Assembly (NCBI GenBank): GCA_963830205.1
Contig: CAWHLP010000020.1
Span: 120,665-184,664, forward strand
DNA: 64,000 bases
Reading direction: 5' to 3'
Source of the DNA: CAVSRC01 sp963830205
GTDB taxonomy: Bacteria > Pseudomonadota > Alphaproteobacteria > Rhizobiales > Kaistiaceae
Position numbers and translations under genes: made by a program
In this document: positions 36,969 through 45,938 of the stretch, piece by piece
How the letters are laid out: every line of letters begins with the position of its first letter
Position numbering within the stretch: the stretch's first letter is position 1
Notes under the pieces: generated by a model
Databases searched by the model: none
Seen by the model: the letters and a program-made list of their open reading frames with translations, nothing else
Told to the model about the DNA's origin: nothing

Positions 36969-37188
36969 TGAACTCCACCCATTTCTCCATCAGCAAATCG
37001 CGGTTGGCTTCCGCCCAGGCAATCGCTCGTGCCAACTCGGCCCGGCTCGCCGTTCCACGCATCATCTGCATCGTCGCGATCTCGATCTGCGCGTTGCTGT
37101 CTGGGCCGCGGAGGTGAAAGTGCGGCGGCAGGTGGTCGTCGGCGTATATGTAGATGGCCAGCCTGCCGTCCCGGAATATGCACGGCAT
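36955..37188 (-). CDS. DUF4160 protein (toxin-like)
   Basis: A 77-residue DUF4160 protein: MPCIFRDGRLAIYIYADDHL followed by PPHFHLRGPDSNAQIEI. The family normally begins MPxIxR and carries the HxPPHxH block, so ATG 37188 is preferred over GTG 37200. It is paired with a DUF2442-HTH gene. Such small pairs are proposed toxin-antitoxin modules, but activity has not been widely proved. A perfect palindrome lies just upstream. Confidence 0.8.
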   Translation of the reverse strand: MPCIFRDGRLAIYIYADDHLPPHFHLRGPDSNAQIEIATMQMMRGTASRAELARAIAWAEANRDLLMEKWVEFNERD

Positions 37189-37207
37189 CCCAATATCCAC
37201 TCGAGAA

Positions 37208-37230
37208 GATAGTGCACGATGTGCACTATC
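37208..37230. promoter_or_regulatory. Perfect palindrome upstream of DUF4160/DUF2442 pair
   Basis: GATAGTGCAC-GAT-GTGCACTATC has 10-base perfect arms, 20 bases from the DUF4160 start. It is well placed for autorepression by the HTH-containing DUF2442 protein. Confidence 0.75.
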
Positions 37231-37454
37231 GCAATGGGCCGCGGGCCAAGCTCCTCGCGCGCCGGTCCTGGACGGCTCCTGACTCCAAGCTGTCAGCAGG
37301 GCGTGCCGCGATCGGCATCGTGCGGTGATCTCGCGGTGGAGTCGACGCGGGCCGCTGGTACAATCCGACGCACCTCAGCGAATCGCAGCGCAGCTCCGCC
37401 CGCCCGTGACCCGCAAACCGAAACCCAGCGCCGTCGCGCTTCCCCGGCTCCGGC

Positions 37455-38603
37455 TGAAATCTCGCCGGAGCGCGCCCGCGCGCTCTGGATCGACGCGCAG
37501 CGGCTGAACGACGCCCGAGCCGTTCGGCGCCGGGCCGGAGGCGGTGGCGTCGGCGGTCGCAGCATCTCGGCTATGTGCAGATCGACACCATCAACGTGAT
37601 CGAGCGCTGCCACCACCACATCCTCTACAACCGCATTCCCGCCTACCGCCGCGCCGACCTGGAGACCGCGCAGGCCGAGGCGAGAAGCGTGTTCGAATAC
37701 TGGACGCACGCCCTCGCCTACATCGCCACCGAGGACTTCCGCTTCTTCGCCGGCGAGATGAAGCGCCAGCGCAAGGCGCCGACCCACTGGTACGCCGACG
37801 TGACAGCGAAGGAGGTGCGCAAGGTCATCCGCCGGGTGCGCGACGAGGGCGCGCTCACCATCGCCGACATCAAGGACGACGTGCTCACCGACAAGGACCA
37901 CCCGTGGGCCTCGCGCAAGCCGTCCAAGCGGGCGCTGCAGGCGGCCTTCTTCCGCGGTGAACTGGTGATCTCTCGGCGTGAGGGCATGCTCAAGACCTAC
38001 GAGTTGACGGAGCGCCATTTCGGCTGGGACAAGCTGCCCAAGCCCGCCAGCGCCGCCGAGATCACCCGCTACCGGCTGGAGCGGGCGCTGCGCGCGCAGG
38101 GCCTCGTCGGCCTCGCCCCGGTCGGGCTCGGGGCGATGGGCGTCAGGGCGGAGACCAAGGCGCTGATCGACCGGGAGGTGCGCGCGGGGCGGCTGGTGCC
38201 GGTGACCTTTGCCGGCGCTGCGGAGACACACTGGGCGCGGCCGGAGGTGCTGGAGGCAGAGATCGCCCCACCTGCCCTCACCCACATTCTGTCGCCCTTC
38301 GACCCGCTCATCATCCAGCGCAAGCGCACGGCGGCCTTCTTCGGCTACGAGCACCTGTTCGAGGCCTATCTGCCCAAGGCCAAGCGCAAGCTCGGCTATT
38401 TCACCCTGCCGGTGCTCGTCGGCGACGAGATCGTCGCCGCGCTCGACCTCAAGGCCGACCGGCAGAAGGGCGAACTCCTGATCCAGGCCTGGCACTGGGT
38501 CGGCAAGGGCAATGCGCGGCGGCACAAGAGGGACGTCGAGGCAGCGCTCGACCGCTTCACCCGCTTCCAGCTGCCTGAGGACGAGCCCAGCGAACCGTCA
38601 TGA
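37455..38603 (+). pseudogene. YcaQ-like DNA glycosylase (HTH_42), N-terminus frameshifted
   Basis: A winged-helix DNA glycosylase of the YcaQ/AlkX family, which unhooks interstrand crosslinks. The catalytic QxD is in VQIDTINVIERCHHHILYNR, and the family blocks THALAYIATEDFRFF, EITRYRLERALRAQGLVG and LSPFDPLIIQRKRT follow. The first helix (ISPERARALWIDAQRLNDAR) lies in one frame, a middle piece (FGAGPEAVASAV) in the next, and everything from about 37562 (HLGYVQID) in the third. Two one-base insertions, near 37518 and 37558, explain this. The open frame from 37575 alone would lack the N-terminal winged helix. Sequencing error is possible. Confidence 0.75.
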
Positions 38604-38655
38604 TCGCGGGCGCGTTCGTCTGCTAAGCTCGCCCGCGGGAACGGGGAGCACAACG

Positions 38656-39399
38656 GTGAACGGCAAGCTCGTTCTGGTGACCGGCGCGTCGAGCGGCATC
38701 GGTCGCGCGACGGCGGAAGGCTTTGCGCGCCGCGGCGCGCGCGTGCTCCTGCTGGCGCGGAGCGCCGAGCGGCTGGAGGCGGTGGCGGACGGCATCCGCA
38801 AAGCCGGCGGCGATGCCGCGACCTTCGCCATCGATCTCGCCGACACCGCCGCCGTCGCGCGGCTGGCCGAGGCCATCATCGGCGAACACGGCGCCCCCGA
38901 CATCCTGGTCAACAATGCCGGCGCCGGACAATGGAAGCCATTCCTGGAGACCTCGGCGGACGAGGCGCAGGGCATGATGGCGGTGCCCTATCTGGCAGCC
39001 TTTGCCGTCACCCGCGCCTTCCTGCCCGCCATGCTCGCGCGCGGCAGCGGGCAGGTCGGCTTCGTCACGTCGCCGGCCTCCTTCATGGTATGGCCGAACG
39101 CTTCTGCCTATATCGCCGCCCGCTCCGCGCTACGCGGGCTGGCCGAGGCGCTGCGGGCCGAGCTACGCCAGACGCCGGTCGGCATCACCCTGGTGACGCT
39201 CGGCCTGGTCGCCAGCCCCTATTGGGAGCACAACCCCGGCAGCCGCCGGTTCCTGCCGCCGTTGGGGCCGCTGCCGATGCCGGAGCTGACCGTGGCGGAG
39301 GCCGCGGAAACGGTCATCACGGCGATCGAGAAGCGGCGGCGGCATGTGGTTCGTCCGGCCTTCTTCCGCCTGCTGTTCGCCCTTGGCCTCTCCGGCTGA
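38656..39399 (+). CDS. Short-chain dehydrogenase/reductase with Lys-to-Arg change
   Basis: A 247-residue SDR. The cofactor loop is VTGASSGIGRATAEGFARRG (~8-27) and NNAG is present. The active-site serine is in VTSPASFMV and the tyrosine motif reads YIAAR where the family has YxxxK, so the catalytic lysine is replaced by arginine. Activity may be altered. GTG 38656 with GGGGAG upstream is the start, and earlier in-frame codons overlap the YcaQ-like gene. Confidence 0.83.
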   Translation: MNGKLVLVTGASSGIGRATAEGFARRGARVLLLARSAERLEAVADGIRKAGGDAATFAIDLADTAAVARLAEAIIGEHGAPDILVNNAGAGQWKPFLETSADEAQGMMAVPYLAAFAVTRAFLPAMLARGSGQVGFVTSPASFMVWPNASAYIAARSALRGLAEALRAELRQTPVGITLVTLGLVASPYWEHNPGSRRFLPPLGPLPMPELTVAEAAETVITAIEKRRRHVVRPAFFRLLFALGLSG

Positions 39400-39448
39400 A
39401 GCCGATTTGGCCTTGTCGTGGCCCGACTCGGCCGCCACATAGCAGGCG

Positions 39449-39742
39449 ATGGCAACCTATCGATCCTTCCAGTTCACGCGGCTCGGCTGGCGCGGCCAGC
39501 TTGGGCTGGTGCTCGCCGTCGCGCTGGGGCTTGCCGCCGCTGCCGCGCTCGTCATCCTGTCCGTCGGCCTGGCGCTGGTCCTGCTGCCGATCGTCGCCGT
39601 CGCGCTCTTCATTGGCCGCTGGCGGCTGAAGAAGGCGCTGAACGAGGCGCAGAAGCGCTGGGACGAGCAGCAGAAGACCCGGGCCGGCTACATCGAGACC
39701 GAGTACGTCGTCGTCGACGACAAGGACAACCAGCGCCGCTGA
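39449..39742 (+). CDS. Small membrane protein of unknown function
   Basis: A 97-residue protein with two adjacent hydrophobic segments (GLVLAVALGLAAAAALVILS and LALVLLPIVAVALFIG, residues ~18-55) and a charged C-terminal coil (RWRLKKALNEAQKRWDEQQK). No family is recognised. A classical terminator follows, so the gene is probably real and expressed. Confidence 0.65.
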   Translation: MATYRSFQFTRLGWRGQLGLVLAVALGLAAAAALVILSVGLALVLLPIVAVALFIGRWRLKKALNEAQKRWDEQQKTRAGYIETEYVVVDDKDNQRR

Positions 39743-39762
39743 CGGTGGCAGCCAGCCGCACG

Positions 39763-39787
39763 AGGCGGGCCGTGGCCCGCCTTTTTC
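39763..39787 (+). terminator. Rho-independent terminator
   Basis: AGGCGGGCC-GT-GGCCCGCCT followed by TTTTTCG, 21 bases after the small membrane protein stop. This is the clearest intrinsic terminator in the window and also faces the converging GNAT gene. Confidence 0.9.
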
Positions 39788-39795
39788 GTCTTTCC

Positions 39796-40407
39796 TCAGG
39801 CGGCGCAGAAGCAGAGCCGTTCAGGGCCGGTGAGCAGCATCGCCGGCACTTGGCCGGCGTGGAGCGATGCGGTCTCCATGCCCAGCGGCTTGGCCATGGT
39901 GAGGCCGCGGAAGGTGATCCCGTCAGGCAGGCTGAGCGCGATCGGCCGGAGCTCGCGATAGCCGAGCGCACGGTAGAAGGGCACGCCGGAGAGGAGCGCG
40001 TTCAGCTCGACGCGCTGGAAGCCGGCTTCGAATGCCTGCCGCTCGGCGCGCTCCATGAGCAGGCGGCCGAAGCCGTGGCGGGCCCAGTCGGGATGGACGA
40101 AGAGGCTGCGGATCTTGGCGGCCGTCTGGTCAACCGGCGTGCCGCCGCCATAGTTGGCGCGGATGCGGCTCCAGCCGCCCGAAGCCACCGGCCGGTCGCC
40201 GACTTCGCCGACGTAATAGGTGCCTTCCTGGATGAGCTGGTCGTCCATGGTGCCGACGAAGGCGATGAACGCCTCCACCTCCGCGCGCGAATAGCAGTGG
40301 CGCGCGAGCCTGCGCATGGAATTGGCCTGCATGGCGAGCAGGTGGTTGCGGTCGCTCATGCGCGCCCGGCGGATGGTGAAGCTGCTGGAATCGATGCTCA
40401 TCGTCAT
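39796..40407 (-). CDS. GNAT family N-acetyltransferase
   Basis: A 203-residue acetyl-CoA-dependent acetyltransferase. The CoA-binding motif A is IRSLFVHPDWARHGFGRLLMERAERQAFEAG (here split, ~98-130), with the R/Q-x-x-G-x-G/A loop read as ARHGFG, and motif B is ELNALLSGVPFYRALGY. The substrate is unknown. ATG 40407 and an ATG two codons later are both possible. It is a single gene facing the small membrane protein across a terminator. Confidence 0.82.
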   Translation of the reverse strand: MTMSIDSSSFTIRRARMSDRNHLLAMQANSMRRLARHCYSRAEVEAFIAFVGTMDDQLIQEGTYYVGEVGDRPVASGGWSRIRANYGGGTPVDQTAAKIRSLFVHPDWARHGFGRLLMERAERQAFEAGFQRVELNALLSGVPFYRALGYRELRPIALSLPDGITFRGLTMAKPLGMETASLHAGQVPAMLLTGPERLCFCAA

Positions 40408-40553
40408 ACCTGCCGGCGGATGGCCGGCCCTCATGTCGCCCAAATGAAAAACCCGTGCGGCGCGCGCGTGTGCGTCGCGGCCGTACGGGAATGGCGCCCG
40501 AAATAGGCGGGAACGGGGCGTCCGGCAGTGAAGGGCGTCACATGGATGTGAGG

Positions 40554-42092
40554 TCAGGCCAGCGCCTTGCGCGGGCTGACGGAGCGGGCGCCGAGCAGGA
40601 TGAGGAGCGCCGTGGTCGCGCTCACCGCAGCAAGGCTCAGCGTGCCCGCTGCGGCGAGGCCGGTTGCCGCCGCCCACGCGAACGAGGTGAGCGCCTCGGC
40701 GAAGGTGGCGATGCGCGAGGAGGTGTGGCGGCGCCGGAAGTTCGAGCGCTTCGCCTGGGCGCGGAACCACAGCTGGATGCGGATGGTCGAGGCGGTGGCG
40801 ACGATGATGCCGACGAGCGCGACGGCGGCATGGTGGGGCGACAGCCAGGCAACCCCGAGCAGAAAGGGGGCGAGCACCATGAGGACGGCGCCCATCACCG
40901 CCTCCACCTTGGCACGGGTGACCGCCAGCGGTGTGACCGGCGCTGTCATCACCAGGTCGGGGGCGTCCTCGCCGGAGATCGCCAGCCACGCCAGCGCGCC
41001 GCCGAGCTGACCGCCCACCGTCACCAGGACCATCACCACGACAACCACGGCGCCGGTGGCATCGCCGAAGTTGCGGACCAGAAGCAGGGCGGGTGGCACC
41101 AGGTAGAAGAGCTGGGTGAGCGTCTGCGAGGCGAGCCAGGGATCGCGGCGGAGCAGCAGCCACTCCTTGTGGCGGAGCGCCGCTGCGGCGGAGCGGAGGG
41201 CGAAGCGGTGCGGCCGCTGGGCATGGCGGCCGTGCGGGGCGGCAAGGTCGGTGGCGGCAATGGAATGCTCGCCGAGCCGCGGGGCGAACGCCGCCATGAC
41301 CGCGGCGAGGATGAGGAAGCAGATCAAGAGTACGCCGGCAAGCGCCGCCCAATCGCCCAAGATGGCGCGCGCCGGCCACCACAGCGGACTTGCCTCGCCG
41401 GGGAGGGTCGCGACCAGGTTGTCGGCGATACCCATCACCGGCTTGACCATGGCGCCGTAGTAGATGATGGCGAAGACCTGGACGCCGATGGCGAATCCGG
41501 CGCCGATGAGTGCGGCGAAGACCTGGGCGGCAAGCCGCGTGCGGCGGGCGCCGAGCACACGGAAGAGGCCGATGGTGATGGCCACGGCAAGCGCCGCGGC
41601 AGCGACGCCAAGGCCGATGGCGAGGCCGAAGCCGGCGAGCCAGCGTGGTCCTCCGGCAATCGCCAGCACGTCGACGAAAGGCGCCGAGATGACCACCGCG
41701 ACCATGGCGATGAGGCCGGCATTGACGGCGATCCTGACGGAGAACAGGCGGCGCGCGCTGACCGGCGACGACAGCACCAGGTCAAGATCGCCGCGGGCGT
41801 AGAGGGTGCGGGTGACCGATTCCATCGCCTGGCTGAGCAGCAGCGAGATGTAGAGCAGCACGATCAGCGACACCGAGGCCAGCGAGGCCTTGTCCGGGTT
41901 GATGCCGTCCTCGGCGAAGCGGGCGACGATCGCCCAGGCCGGCAGGTGCAGCACCAGGCCGACGAAGACCAGGACGATGACCGCACGCGACAGGCGGCGG
42001 CGATTGCCGGCGGTGACCATGGAGAGCCAATCGCGCCAGGAGAGCCTGAGCTCGTGGCCGGCAAGCCAGGGGATCGAGCCGGGGCGGCTCAT
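40554..42092 (-). CDS. ABC transporter permease (exporter type)
   Basis: A 512-residue polytopic membrane protein with about 12 hydrophobic segments, the permease partner of the ATPase encoded just upstream. It resembles ABC-2 type exporters with large repeat halves. The segment YARGDLDLVLSSPVSARRLFSVR is typical of this family's cytoplasmic loop. Its ATG overlaps the ATPase stop as ATGA, so the two are coupled. The cargo is unknown. Confidence 0.82.
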   Translation of the reverse strand: MSRPGSIPWLAGHELRLSWRDWLSMVTAGNRRRLSRAVIVLVFVGLVLHLPAWAIVARFAEDGINPDKASLASVSLIVLLYISLLLSQAMESVTRTLYARGDLDLVLSSPVSARRLFSVRIAVNAGLIAMVAVVISAPFVDVLAIAGGPRWLAGFGLAIGLGVAAAALAVAITIGLFRVLGARRTRLAAQVFAALIGAGFAIGVQVFAIIYYGAMVKPVMGIADNLVATLPGEASPLWWPARAILGDWAALAGVLLICFLILAAVMAAFAPRLGEHSIAATDLAAPHGRHAQRPHRFALRSAAAALRHKEWLLLRRDPWLASQTLTQLFYLVPPALLLVRNFGDATGAVVVVVMVLVTVGGQLGGALAWLAISGEDAPDLVMTAPVTPLAVTRAKVEAVMGAVLMVLAPFLLGVAWLSPHHAAVALVGIIVATASTIRIQLWFRAQAKRSNFRRRHTSSRIATFAEALTSFAWAAATGLAAAGTLSLAAVSATTALLILLGARSVSPRKALA

Positions 42093-42841
42093 GCCGCGGC
42101 GCTTTCCGCCACCAGGGACAGGAACACGTCCTCCAGGCTGCCGCCGCGGCCGGCCCTGAGGCTGAGTTCGGCCAGCGTGCCCTCGGCAATCAGCCGGCCG
42201 TTGGCGAGCACGCCGATACGCTCGGCCATGCGCTCGGCCACTTCGAGGATATGGGTGGTCATGATCACCGTGCCGCCGGCGTGCACGCGCGCCTGCAGCA
42301 CGTCCTTGACCTGGCGGGCGGTGCCGGCGTCGAGACCGGTCAGCGGCTCGTCGAGGATGATCAGGCGCGGATCGTGGACCAGCGCGCCGGCGAGCGCCAC
42401 CTTCTGGCGCATGCCGCGCGAGAAGCCCTCGCAGCGCTCGTCGGCATGGGGCCCGAGCCCAAGCCAATCGATCAGCTCGCGGGCATTGTGCTCGGCCTCG
42501 GCCGGCTCGATGCCCCACAGCCCGGCGACGAATTCGAGATATTCGAGCGGGGTGAGCTTGTCGTAGATCATCGGCTCGTCCGAGACCCAGGCCATCATCC
42601 GCTTGGCGCCGACGGGGTCGGCGACCGCGTCGGTGCCGAAGACGGAGATCGATCCGGCGTCGGGCGTGAGCAGCCCGACCACCATGCGCAGCGTGGTCGT
42701 CTTGCCGGCACCGTTCGGCCCGAGCAGGGCATAGAACTCGCCGGCGCGCACGGTGAGATCGAGGTCGTCGACGGCGGGGCGTTCGAAGGTCTTGCTGAGG
42801 CCGGCAAGCTCAAGCGCCGCCGGCTGAAGGGGCTTATCCAT
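42089..42841 (-). CDS. ABC transporter ATP-binding protein
   Basis: A 250-residue ABC ATPase. Walker A is LLGPNGAGKTTTLRM (~38-52), the signature is EGFSRGMRQKVALAGAL (~137-153), and Walker B is PRLIILDEPLTGLDAG (~157-172), followed by the H-loop MTTHILE. The domain order is normal for ABC-2 exporters. MDKPLQPAALEL is the natural start, and the frame stays open upstream through repeat DNA but is not coding there. Confidence 0.9.
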   Translation of the reverse strand: MDKPLQPAALELAGLSKTFERPAVDDLDLTVRAGEFYALLGPNGAGKTTTLRMVVGLLTPDAGSISVFGTDAVADPVGAKRMMAWVSDEPMIYDKLTPLEYLEFVAGLWGIEPAEAEHNARELIDWLGLGPHADERCEGFSRGMRQKVALAGALVHDPRLIILDEPLTGLDAGTARQVKDVLQARVHAGGTVIMTTHILEVAERMAERIGVLANGRLIAEGTLAELSLRAGRGGSLEDVFLSLVAESAAA

Positions 42842-42954
42842 CCCGAGCCTATCGAGGAAACGTTTCTGTGCTTCCTCTACATGGTCGGGATTGAGACGCG
42901 GTAAACCCGACCCTGCGAAATTGCGGCATCGCTGCGGCCGCCGGCGGCCGGTCC

Positions 42955-43150
42955 AGAGCGCTTCTTGGTCAGATAGAAGCAGTTCCGTTTCTCGACCGGC
43001 GAAGCGATCCGGCGTCGAGACCGGCGAAGGGCGATGCCGGGCATCGGTCGAGCCGGGATCGGCGTCGGGCGCCCGCCGGTTAAGAAACCCGAAGGGACGG
43101 GCGCTTTTCGCTCCGTCGGAACGAATTCTGATCTGACCAAGAAACGCTCT
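42955..43150. repeat. 196-bp element bounded by 20-bp inverted repeats
   Basis: AGAGCGCTTCTTGGTCAGAT (42955-42974) and, inverted, ATCTGACCAAGAAACGCTCT (43131-43150) differ at one position. GTTCCG also recurs a few bases inward on both sides. The interior has a partial direct repeat (CGACCGGCGAAG / CGAGACCGGCGAAG). It looks like a non-autonomous MITE-like element. The MFS stop codon overlaps its right end. Confidence 0.75.
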
Positions 43151-44391
43151 AGGCGCGCCGGTCGAGCCGGCGGACCTGACGCAGCATGGGGAAGGCCCAG
43201 GCCCAGATGCCGGCGACGGCGAGCGTGCCGATGCCACCGATGACCACGGCGGGGACCACACCGATGAGCGCCGCAACCGTGCCAGCGCGGAACTCGCCAA
43301 GCTCGTTGGAGGCGCCGACGAAGACCATGTTGACGGCGTTGACGCGCCCGCGGACGCCATCCGGCGTCCATAACTGGATGAGGGTCTCGCGGATGTAGAC
43401 GCTGATCATGTCGACGGCACCGGCGAGCGCCAGGGCGACGACCGAGAGCCAGACGGCGGTGGACACGCCGAAGGTGAGGGTGAAGGCGCCGAACAGGGCG
43501 ACGGCGATGAACATGATCACCCCGGCGTGGTCGCGCACCGGGCGGGCGGCGAGGTAGAGCGCCACGCCGATGGCGCCGATGCCAGGGGCCGAGCGCAGCA
43601 GGCCGAGGCCCCACGGCCCGGTGGCGAGGATGTCGCGGGCATAGGCCGGCAGCAGCGCCGTCGCCCCGCCGAGAAGCACAGCGAACAGATCGAGCGAGAT
43701 GGCGCCGAGCACGATCTTCTCGCGCCAGACATAGCGGAAGCCGGCGACGACGGTGGACCAGTTGGCCGGTTCCGGCGTCGTCTTCTGCGGTGGCTTGGGC
43801 ACGAGCAGCACGAATACGCCGGCGGCCGCCAGCATAGCGACCGCCGTGGCATAGGGCGCCGCCGCTGCCAAGCCGTAGAGCAGCCCGCCGGCGACCGGTC
43901 CGACGATGGTGGCGACCTGCCAGGCCGAGGAGGAGATGGCGATGGCACTGGCGAGGTCGCGCTCGGGGACCAGATTGGGAATGAGCGACGAGGCGGCCGG
44001 GTTCATGAAGGCGCGGGCGACGCCGAACACTGCCAGGATGGAGAAGATCCAGCCGGAGGCTGATCGTGCCGGTGACGGTGAGCACGAGGAAGGCCAGGCC
44101 GCAGGCCGCCTCGATGAACTGGCAGATCGCCACGATGACGCGGCGGTTGTAGCGGTCCGACACCGCGCCGGTGACCAGCACCAGGAGCAGCGCCGGGGCG
44201 AACTGGACGAGGCCGACGAGGCCGAGATCGAAGGGGTCGTGGGTGAGGTCGTAGATCTGCCAGCCGACGGCGACGCTGAGGACCTGGGCGGCAAAGGTTG
44301 CCGACAGGCGCGACAGCCAGAACAGCAGAAAGCCGCGATGACGGAAAGCGCCCCAATGACTTGTCGGCGGTTCGGCGTCTGCCGCTGGCAT
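43149..44391 (-). pseudogene. MFS transporter (EntS-like MFS_3), frameshifted
   Basis: A 12-helix major facilitator. The N-terminal third starts at ATG 44391 (WGAFRHRGFLLFWLSRLSAT) and includes the family loop GAVSDRYNRRVIV. At about 44056 the frame changes, and the rest (GWIFSILAVFGVARAFMNPA through AWAFPMLRQVRRL) is in another frame to 43149. The span is 1243 bases, one over a multiple of three. One extra base in GCCGGAGG restores continuity. The family includes siderophore and drug exporters. Either a pseudogene or a sequencing indel. Confidence 0.82.
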
Positions 44392-44468
44392 GGGTCCCCG
44401 GGAATCGTCGTCGGCCGCACAGGAGGCGACTGTTTACGCGATCGGCGCGGCGCGCGGAAGCCGGCTAG

Positions 44469-45938
44469 CTAACGCTCGATGCGGTCGATGAACCAGCGGG
44501 TCAGTTCGACCCAAACCTGGTCCTTCTCGGCCTTGTCCTCGATGCCGTGATCGATGTTGGGGTTGTCGTTGATCTCGACGACGAAGACGCCGTCGGGCGT
44601 CTCCTTGAGATCGACGCCGTAGAGGCCGTCACCGATGAGCTGGGCGGCACGCAGGCCCATGTCGATGACGTTGGGCGGCGCCTCGCTCAGCGAGGGCGTG
44701 TAGAACCGGCCTTCGTCGCCCTTGCCGTCGGCGCCGTAGCGGACGATCTGCCAATGGTTCTTGGCCATCATGTACTGGCTGACGAACAACGGCTTGCCGC
44801 CGAGCACGCCGACGCGCCAGTCGAACGAGGTCGGCATGAAGGCCTGGGCGAGGAGCATGTCGGTGTCCTCGAACCATTCCTTGGCGAGCGCCGCCAGCTC
44901 CTGCTGGTTGGCGACCTTCTTGACCCCGCGCGAGAACGACGAATCGGGGATCTTGAGCACCATCGGGAAGCCCAAGGTATCGGCGGCGCGGACGAGGTCG
45001 TGCATGCCGCTGACGATCACCGTCGGCGGCACCGCGAAGCCGTTCCCGGTCAAGAGCTCGTGCAGATAGATCTTGTTGGTGCAGCGGATCATCGAGATCG
45101 GGTCGTCGATGACCGGCATGCCTTCCTGCATGGCGCGGCGGGCGAAGCGGTAGGTGTGGTTGTCGATCGAGGTCGTCTCGCGGATGAACAGCGCGTCGAA
45201 TTCGGCCAGACGCGCCAGGTCGCGGCGGGTGATCGGCTCCACCTCGACGCCAAGCTTCTCGGCCACCCGCGCCCAGTGCTTGATGGTGGCACGGTCCGAC
45301 GGCGGCATCGCCTCGTTGGGGTCGTAGAGCACGGCCAAGGAATAGCGCGGCGTGTTGCGATCCTTCCTCGAGCGCCACTGGCGGGTGGTGTGCGCGTGCA
45401 GGGCGCCGTGGAAGAAGGCGAGTTCGCTGGGGCCGAGCTTGGTGACCGACACCGGCGCAAGCCGGCGGATCTGCGGGCGGCTGTGACCGTTGCCGCTGTT
45501 TTCGATGGTGACTTCGAGCACCGGGCAGCGGAACCAATCGAAAAGCAGCCGCCCGAAGCGATCGAAACGGTGATCCTCGACCGCGCCGAAATAGGCCACA
45601 ACGCGCGATGGCACGGTCTTGTCGTCGGCGCTGGCCAGCGCCTTGGCGAGCGAATCGTCGAGTTCGGGCAGCGCTTCGGCATAGAGCTGGCGGGCGCCCA
45701 GATCGATGATCGTCTCGACCGACGGCATGACCCGGTGGCCGCGGGCAGCGGCAAGCAGCGAGCAGTAGTAGCCGCGCGTCTGATAGCTGAACGAGCGCGA
45801 CAGGTTGATGATCTTCGGCCGCGCCCCGGTGAACAGGTTCGCCCGCGCCAGGTAATCCCGGGTGGTGATGACTTTGTGCGGCGTGTCGGCGTTCGGAAAA
45901 TCCTTCAGCGTATCGACCAGGATCACCCAATCAGCCAT
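44469..45938 (-). CDS. RimK-like ATP-grasp ligase with RLAN domain
   Basis: A 489-residue protein. The N-terminal part (residues ~1-160, with IINLSRSFSYQTRGYYCSLLA) matches the RimK-like associated domain, and residues ~200-485 form a RimK-type ATP-grasp ligase with LGFPMVLKIPDSSFSRGVKKV, AQAFMPTSFDWRVGVLGG and VVEINDNPNIDHGIED (metal-binding Asn/Glu). Such enzymes add amino acids to peptides or proteins. ATG 45938 overlaps the stop of the upstream GNAT gene (ATGGCTGA), so the two are translated together. Confidence 0.87.
   Translation of the reverse strand: MADWVILVDTLKDFPNADTPHKVITTRDYLARANLFTGARPKIINLSRSFSYQTRGYYCSLLAAARGHRVMPSVETIIDLGARQLYAEALPELDDSLAKALASADDKTVPSRVVAYFGAVEDHRFDRFGRLLFDWFRCPVLEVTIENSGNGHSRPQIRRLAPVSVTKLGPSELAFFHGALHAHTTRQWRSRKDRNTPRYSLAVLYDPNEAMPPSDRATIKHWARVAEKLGVEVEPITRRDLARLAEFDALFIRETTSIDNHTYRFARRAMQEGMPVIDDPISMIRCTNKIYLHELLTGNGFAVPPTVIVSGMHDLVRAADTLGFPMVLKIPDSSFSRGVKKVANQQELAALAKEWFEDTDMLLAQAFMPTSFDWRVGVLGGKPLFVSQYMMAKNHWQIVRYGADGKGDEGRFYTPSLSEAPPNVIDMGLRAAQLIGDGLYGVDLKETPDGVFVVEINDNPNIDHGIEDKAEKDQVWVELTRWFIDRIER

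Noticed and set aside
37219..37454. Separate gene before the YcaQ-like gene
   Set aside because: The open frame has no recognisable start or domain before the ISPERARALW segment and is likely a promoter or leader region.
42828..42841. DnaA-box-like TTATCCATC near the ABC ATPase start
   Set aside because: A single imperfect match inside a coding start region, far from dnaA, with no cluster.
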